A DNA stretch of 64,000 bases from Helicoverpa zea (lineage: Eukaryota; Arthropoda; Insecta; Lepidoptera; Noctuidae), in NCBI RefSeq assembly GCF_022581195.2, contig NC_061476.1, positions 7,796,098 to 7,860,097 on the forward strand. The letters run 5' to 3'. Positions 60,829 through 64,000 of the stretch are shown piece by piece. Below the pieces are notes generated by a model. The model saw nothing but the letters and a program-made list of their open reading frames with translations. It searched no databases and was not told the DNA's origin. The translations under genes and the position numbers were made by a program. Position 1 is the stretch's first letter. The number at the start of each line of letters is the position of its first letter.

Positions 60829-63655
60829 CTGAAAAAGACAAGGCAATAAAATAACAGCTCTGGATGTTCACGCCGCCGTTTTCATCCTAATCTACCTCTA
60901 TTATTGGATTTTTTACATTATAATAATATGTTAGACTGACCGGTGCGGCTGACTGATCTTGGTAAGAGGGAAGATCGGAATATAGATAAAAGAAGTAGAG
61001 TTCATAAGGGTGAACATTCAAATATTCCTCAAGAAAGTACCTTGAGGTAGTATAATAAAAGGTAGAGTCGGTGTATATAAATTATACGCTAGGTAAAATG
61101 CCTGAAATAATTTCAAGTAGACTTTCATAACAGTCTTCTCAAAAACATTTTTAGAATCCCCTTCGTTTTGAAGGTAGTGTATACTTACAAGAAGTCATTG
61201 ATATCAGCTTTCCTCTTAACACTGGGCGGCGTGTTAACGTTCACCACCTTCAGCTCGAACCTCATCTTCACGTACGGCCAAACTGGACCTCGCATTGTGA
61301 AGAGTTTTAGCTGAAAAAATTGAATTAATTATATACCAGCCCCGGATCTTCAATTTTTTTTAGGCGGGGCAAAAACTGAAAAATGCCGCCCCGCCTACCT
61401 ACCTACTTATTTTTATTTTCACCAACGAAAGTCATTTTTTTGGTAGGTAAATGTGTCCAAATAATTGTAGGCTCAAACTGTTGGCCAGGTTTAAGTTATA
61501 AAAGTCGAGACAGAATAATGCAATTATTGTAAAAATTTGTGCGAGCGAAAGAAGCGCGCAAATTTTTTAATTTTGGGACAAAAAAATTAATAAATTTTAA
61601 AAAGCGCTGTAAAGTAACAAGCAGTCGGAAGCGCAAACTTTTTTGTTTTTGAGGACTCCATAAAAAATAATTTTTATAATATAATAGCGAAATTTTTGAG
61701 CCTACGACACAATATTAAGTGACTAAGTACATTGTAAAGCCACGAACTTTTTTAAATTATTTGTTTGAAGACTCACAAATTAAACTGGGAATTATGTACA
61801 AATAAAACGAAACCGTAATAAGAGCGAGTGCCATTTGTGTTCGTAATTCGGTGCGTCAATAAAAATAATAAACAATCAGAAAAATAGTACATACTTTGTC
61901 ATTTAGCCGCGAGCGTAGCGAGCTAGAATTTTTTCACTTATTTGGAGGATGTTAAAAGTGAAAAATAATCAAAATGATCGATCAATCAAACAAAGCGAAG
62001 GCGACTTTTTTGTCTGTATCATATGATACAATGTGGAAATTCCTTATCAAACAGGGGCGTCCCGCGGCGCCCCTGAGACCGAGGCGCCCGGGTTATTCGC
62101 ACACCTTGCACCATAGCTTAAGACGGCCCTGAAGACTCACAAATGAAACTGGGAATTATGTACAAATAAAAAGAAACCGTGATTAGAGCGAGTACCATTT
62201 GTGTTCGTTGATTCGGTGCGTCAATAAAAATGATAAACCATCAGAAAAAACAATACATACGTTGTCATTTAGTCGCGAGCGTAGCGAGCGAGAATTTTTT
62301 CACTTATTTGGAGGATGTTAAAAGTGAAAAATATTCAAAATGATCAATTAAACAAAGCGAAGGCGACTTTTTTAGAAACTTTGCTTGTCAGTATCATGAT
62401 ACAATGGAACTTTCTTATCAAACGGGTGTAATTTTTTCGAAATTTCCTGGTGGTGGGGCGCCCCTGAGACATCACACCCTGCACCATAGGTTAAGACGGC
62501 CCTGTAGGTAACAATTATGGTATCCTGTGATGTAGGATTTAAAATCAGGCAGTCGCCTGATTTTGCCGCCCGGGGCATGGGCCCCGGCTTGCCCCCCCCT
62601 AGATCCGGGGCTGTTATATACCTGTTATTTCAAGTAAATTTTTGATTCCAGATGAAATGAGACCTATTGGGTTTTGGTCACAGAGAACAAAATGGATAGC
62701 GGAAATGCAGTAGCGTAAAATCTCTTAAGAAAGTAGCGCGCTAAAATGCGGGTGTTTGGGGGACGAAGAACGTTACTGTCCGCGCCCTTATAAGTCTTCT
62801 TTGAAACCTGTAATTTTTTTGTAATACCAAAAATTGTTCACAGATATCTATCTCAAAGAACCCAAGCGCCCCGTTAGGTTACTCGTAACTGATTGTTTTG
62901 GTTATGCCCACCGTATCTATTTGAGCTAGAAGAATGGGCCTGACCTACCTGCATTATGGTATCTGCGCTAATCTTTCATTACCCCGTGGTTAAAATGCGC
63001 AGTACACATAAATGATTTTTGAGTTTTTGAAGAAGATATTGTATGTAGATGATATAATAACAGGTACAGGACTAACCATAGACTCCGGGATGTACAAGTT
63101 GGAGACAAACGTGATGAAGTTGTATGAGATGGTGGTCGGCTGATGAGCGCAGTTCCAGTCACCCACTGGACATACACGACCTATCTTGTTGCAGCGGCTG
63201 AAAGAGAAATAGGTCACGATTTGGAAACACAAGATGTAAAGAATGATAAAATAAAAATATTTTAGACTAATATAAGTGAACGTATAAAATAAATACTTTG
63301 GAAGTATCACTGTCAAAATCCACTATTTTTAATAATTTATTTTCTCGAAGAATAAATTGTTTTCATAAAATTCGTGAATGAATGGACTTAGACTCATACA
63401 CTTCCTGCTCCGTTGATTTAAGAAATTCCTGGAAAAGGCCATGGGGATCTTTTGAAAGTCCTCTCCAGAATCTCACGGAAATTAAGTAAATGTCAAGAGT
63501 AAATACTAACTGTTTATTTTCTAGCTGATAGCCAACAGGACAGGAGATGTGCAGACAGCGGTAGCTGCCTCGCGTGTTGACGCACACATCGCTGGACGTT
63601 GTGGAAATGCCGCCCTTCGCGCACGGCGCCTCGCCTGTCTCGCATTCGTCTATGT
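60666..63655 (-). CDS. Fibulin-like extracellular matrix glycoprotein, 3' part (4 exons, 5' end outside window)
   Basis: Minus-strand exons 63511-63655, 63077-63197, 61189-61310 and 60666-60828 have consistent phases and GT-AG introns. They encode a calcium-binding EGF domain (DIDEC start, six cysteines), then a C-terminal module ending in LYTHEQFGGTAVAKLFIYVS and a YEF terminus before TAG. That ending resembles the fibulin/hemicentin C-terminal domain (EL.M.L, then VAKLFIYVSEY). The family is known as secreted, basement-membrane or elastic-matrix proteins. The start and signal peptide are beyond 64000. A hAT-type element occupies the intron at 61311-63076. Fibulin versus hemicentin cannot be settled from this part. 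Confidence 0.82.
61189..61310 (-). CDS. Fibulin-like exon: C-terminal module
   Basis: Acceptor TTTTTTCAG, donor TTCTT|GTAAGT. Encodes LKLFTMRGPVWPYVKMRFEL and ends NDFL. Confidence 0.8.
61337..62613. mobile_element. hAT-type non-autonomous element (1277 bp) in a fibulin intron
   Basis: 13-bp inverted ends CAGCCCCGGATCT and 8-bp target duplication TTATATAC (61329-61336, 62614-62621) define a hAT element. No transposase. The interior has a 364-bp direct duplication, with units beginning at 61767 and 62131; each unit ends in TTAAGACGGCCCTG, which itself looks like a hAT end (CAGGGCCGTCTTAA). Confidence 0.85.
62670..62985 (+). repeat. Dispersed repeat (GCGCGCCAAAATG family), copy in fibulin intron
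   Basis: Fourth copy, AAAATGGATAGCGGAAATGC to CTGACCTACCTGCATTATGG, lying between the hAT element and the exon at 63077. Confidence 0.75.
63077..63197 (-). CDS. Fibulin-like exon: end of EGF and start of C-terminal module
   Basis: Acceptor CTCTTTCAG, donor TCTATG|GTTAGT on the minus strand. Encodes RCNKIGRVCPVGDWNC and ISYNFITFVSNLYIPESM, like the fibulin module start with its aromatic strand. Confidence 0.82.
63511..63655 (-). CDS. Fibulin-like exon: calcium-binding EGF domain
   Basis: Minus-strand acceptor CTTCAG before ACATAGAC, donor CA|GTTAGTATT. Encodes DIDECETGEAPC, then CVNTRGSYRCLHISCPVGYQ; five of the six EGF cysteines are here, the sixth begins the next exon. Confidence 0.85.
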
Positions 63656-63823
63656 CTGAAGGAAAAAATTGAGTCAAAGCAAGCAGAGAAAAAAAGATGC
63701 TACCAATTTTTGGTGCTTAGTAATACATTTAATCAATAAACACTGACACATCAAAAGTGAAAACCATAGGATCGATGATTAAATCACGAATCTCAGCTGT
63801 AATTTCAAAATCTTTGAATATCT

Positions 63824-63968
63824 TTGGCAGTCGTTAATGGTGGTCAGAAGTCAGTAAATCTGACAACCAGTTAAGACTGTTTGGTAAGCCAAAGGGTGCC
63901 CGGATAACAAGGCAGAGTTAGACTGGTAGCCGACCCCAACATAGTTAGGAAAAGGCTCGGGGGATGAA
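63824..63968 (+). mobile_element. SINE body fragment at right edge
   Basis: TGGCAGTCGTTAATGGTGGT to CCCCAACATAGTTAGGAAAA is a diverged copy of the SINE body, lying in a fibulin intron. Confidence 0.65.
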
Positions 63969-64000
63969 TGGTTACGAAGAATGATGAATAAGAAGAAATA

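Noticed and set aside
61189..62613. CRISPR-like or satellite array in 61.7-62.5 kb
   Set aside because: Only two 364-bp units, inside a hAT element; not an array of short spaced repeats.
63363..63677. 104-codon frame taken as one exon
   Set aside because: Only 63511-63655 is bounded by splice sites and phase-compatible with the next exon; the remainder is intron read-through.

Overview
The window looks like nuclear DNA of a moth or butterfly (Lepidoptera). It is AT-rich, its genes have short GT-AG exons in long introns, and the introns are packed with repeats of lepidopteran type: tRNA-headed SINEs, RTE- and Jockey-like LINE fragments, hAT-type MITEs and the dispersed repeat ending in GCGGAAGCTAGT. 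No bacterial, viral or organellar gene organisation is visible. I could not run similarity searches. Family names rest on motifs I can read, and species is not assigned.

Layout. 1-13 kb: no host gene found; repeats, a 5'-truncated Jockey-like LINE (about 4.55-6.4 kb, minus), a SINE and a hAT-type MITE with 8-bp target duplication. 12.87-13.14 kb: promoter-like segment with a perfect X-box palindrome, a TATCGATA element and a strong splice donor; possibly the 5' end of the gene below. 15.0-20.9 kb: a complete Ty3/Gypsy LTR retrotransposon on the minus strand, with two identical 171-bp LTRs, a 4-bp target duplication, a tRNA-Arg-like primer site, a small myristoylation/transmembrane ORF before gag, gag, and pol with all catalytic residues but a frame break near the integrase C-terminus.

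23.4-58.1 kb (plus): the main host gene. I could assemble 32 coding exons with consistent phases into a 1666-residue protein (5001 nt including stop). It is a STAND-type NTPase of the NWD1/NWD2 family: DUF4062-like N-terminus, NACHT NTPase with Walker A and B, helical middle, and WD-repeat propellers to the C-terminus. Introns carry a LINE split by a nested insertion with a perfect 175-bp hairpin, two related arrays of about 122/123-bp tandem repeats, a 1.1-kb palindromic element, a 5S-rRNA-headed SINE, and TIR elements.

60.7-64 kb (minus): the last four exons of a fibulin-type extracellular matrix gene (calcium-binding EGF domain plus fibulin C-terminal module). Its 5' part lies beyond the right edge. 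The two host genes converge, 3' end to 3' end, with about 2.6 kb between their stop codons. A 1.28-kb hAT-type element sits in a fibulin intron. The two host genes show no evident functional link.
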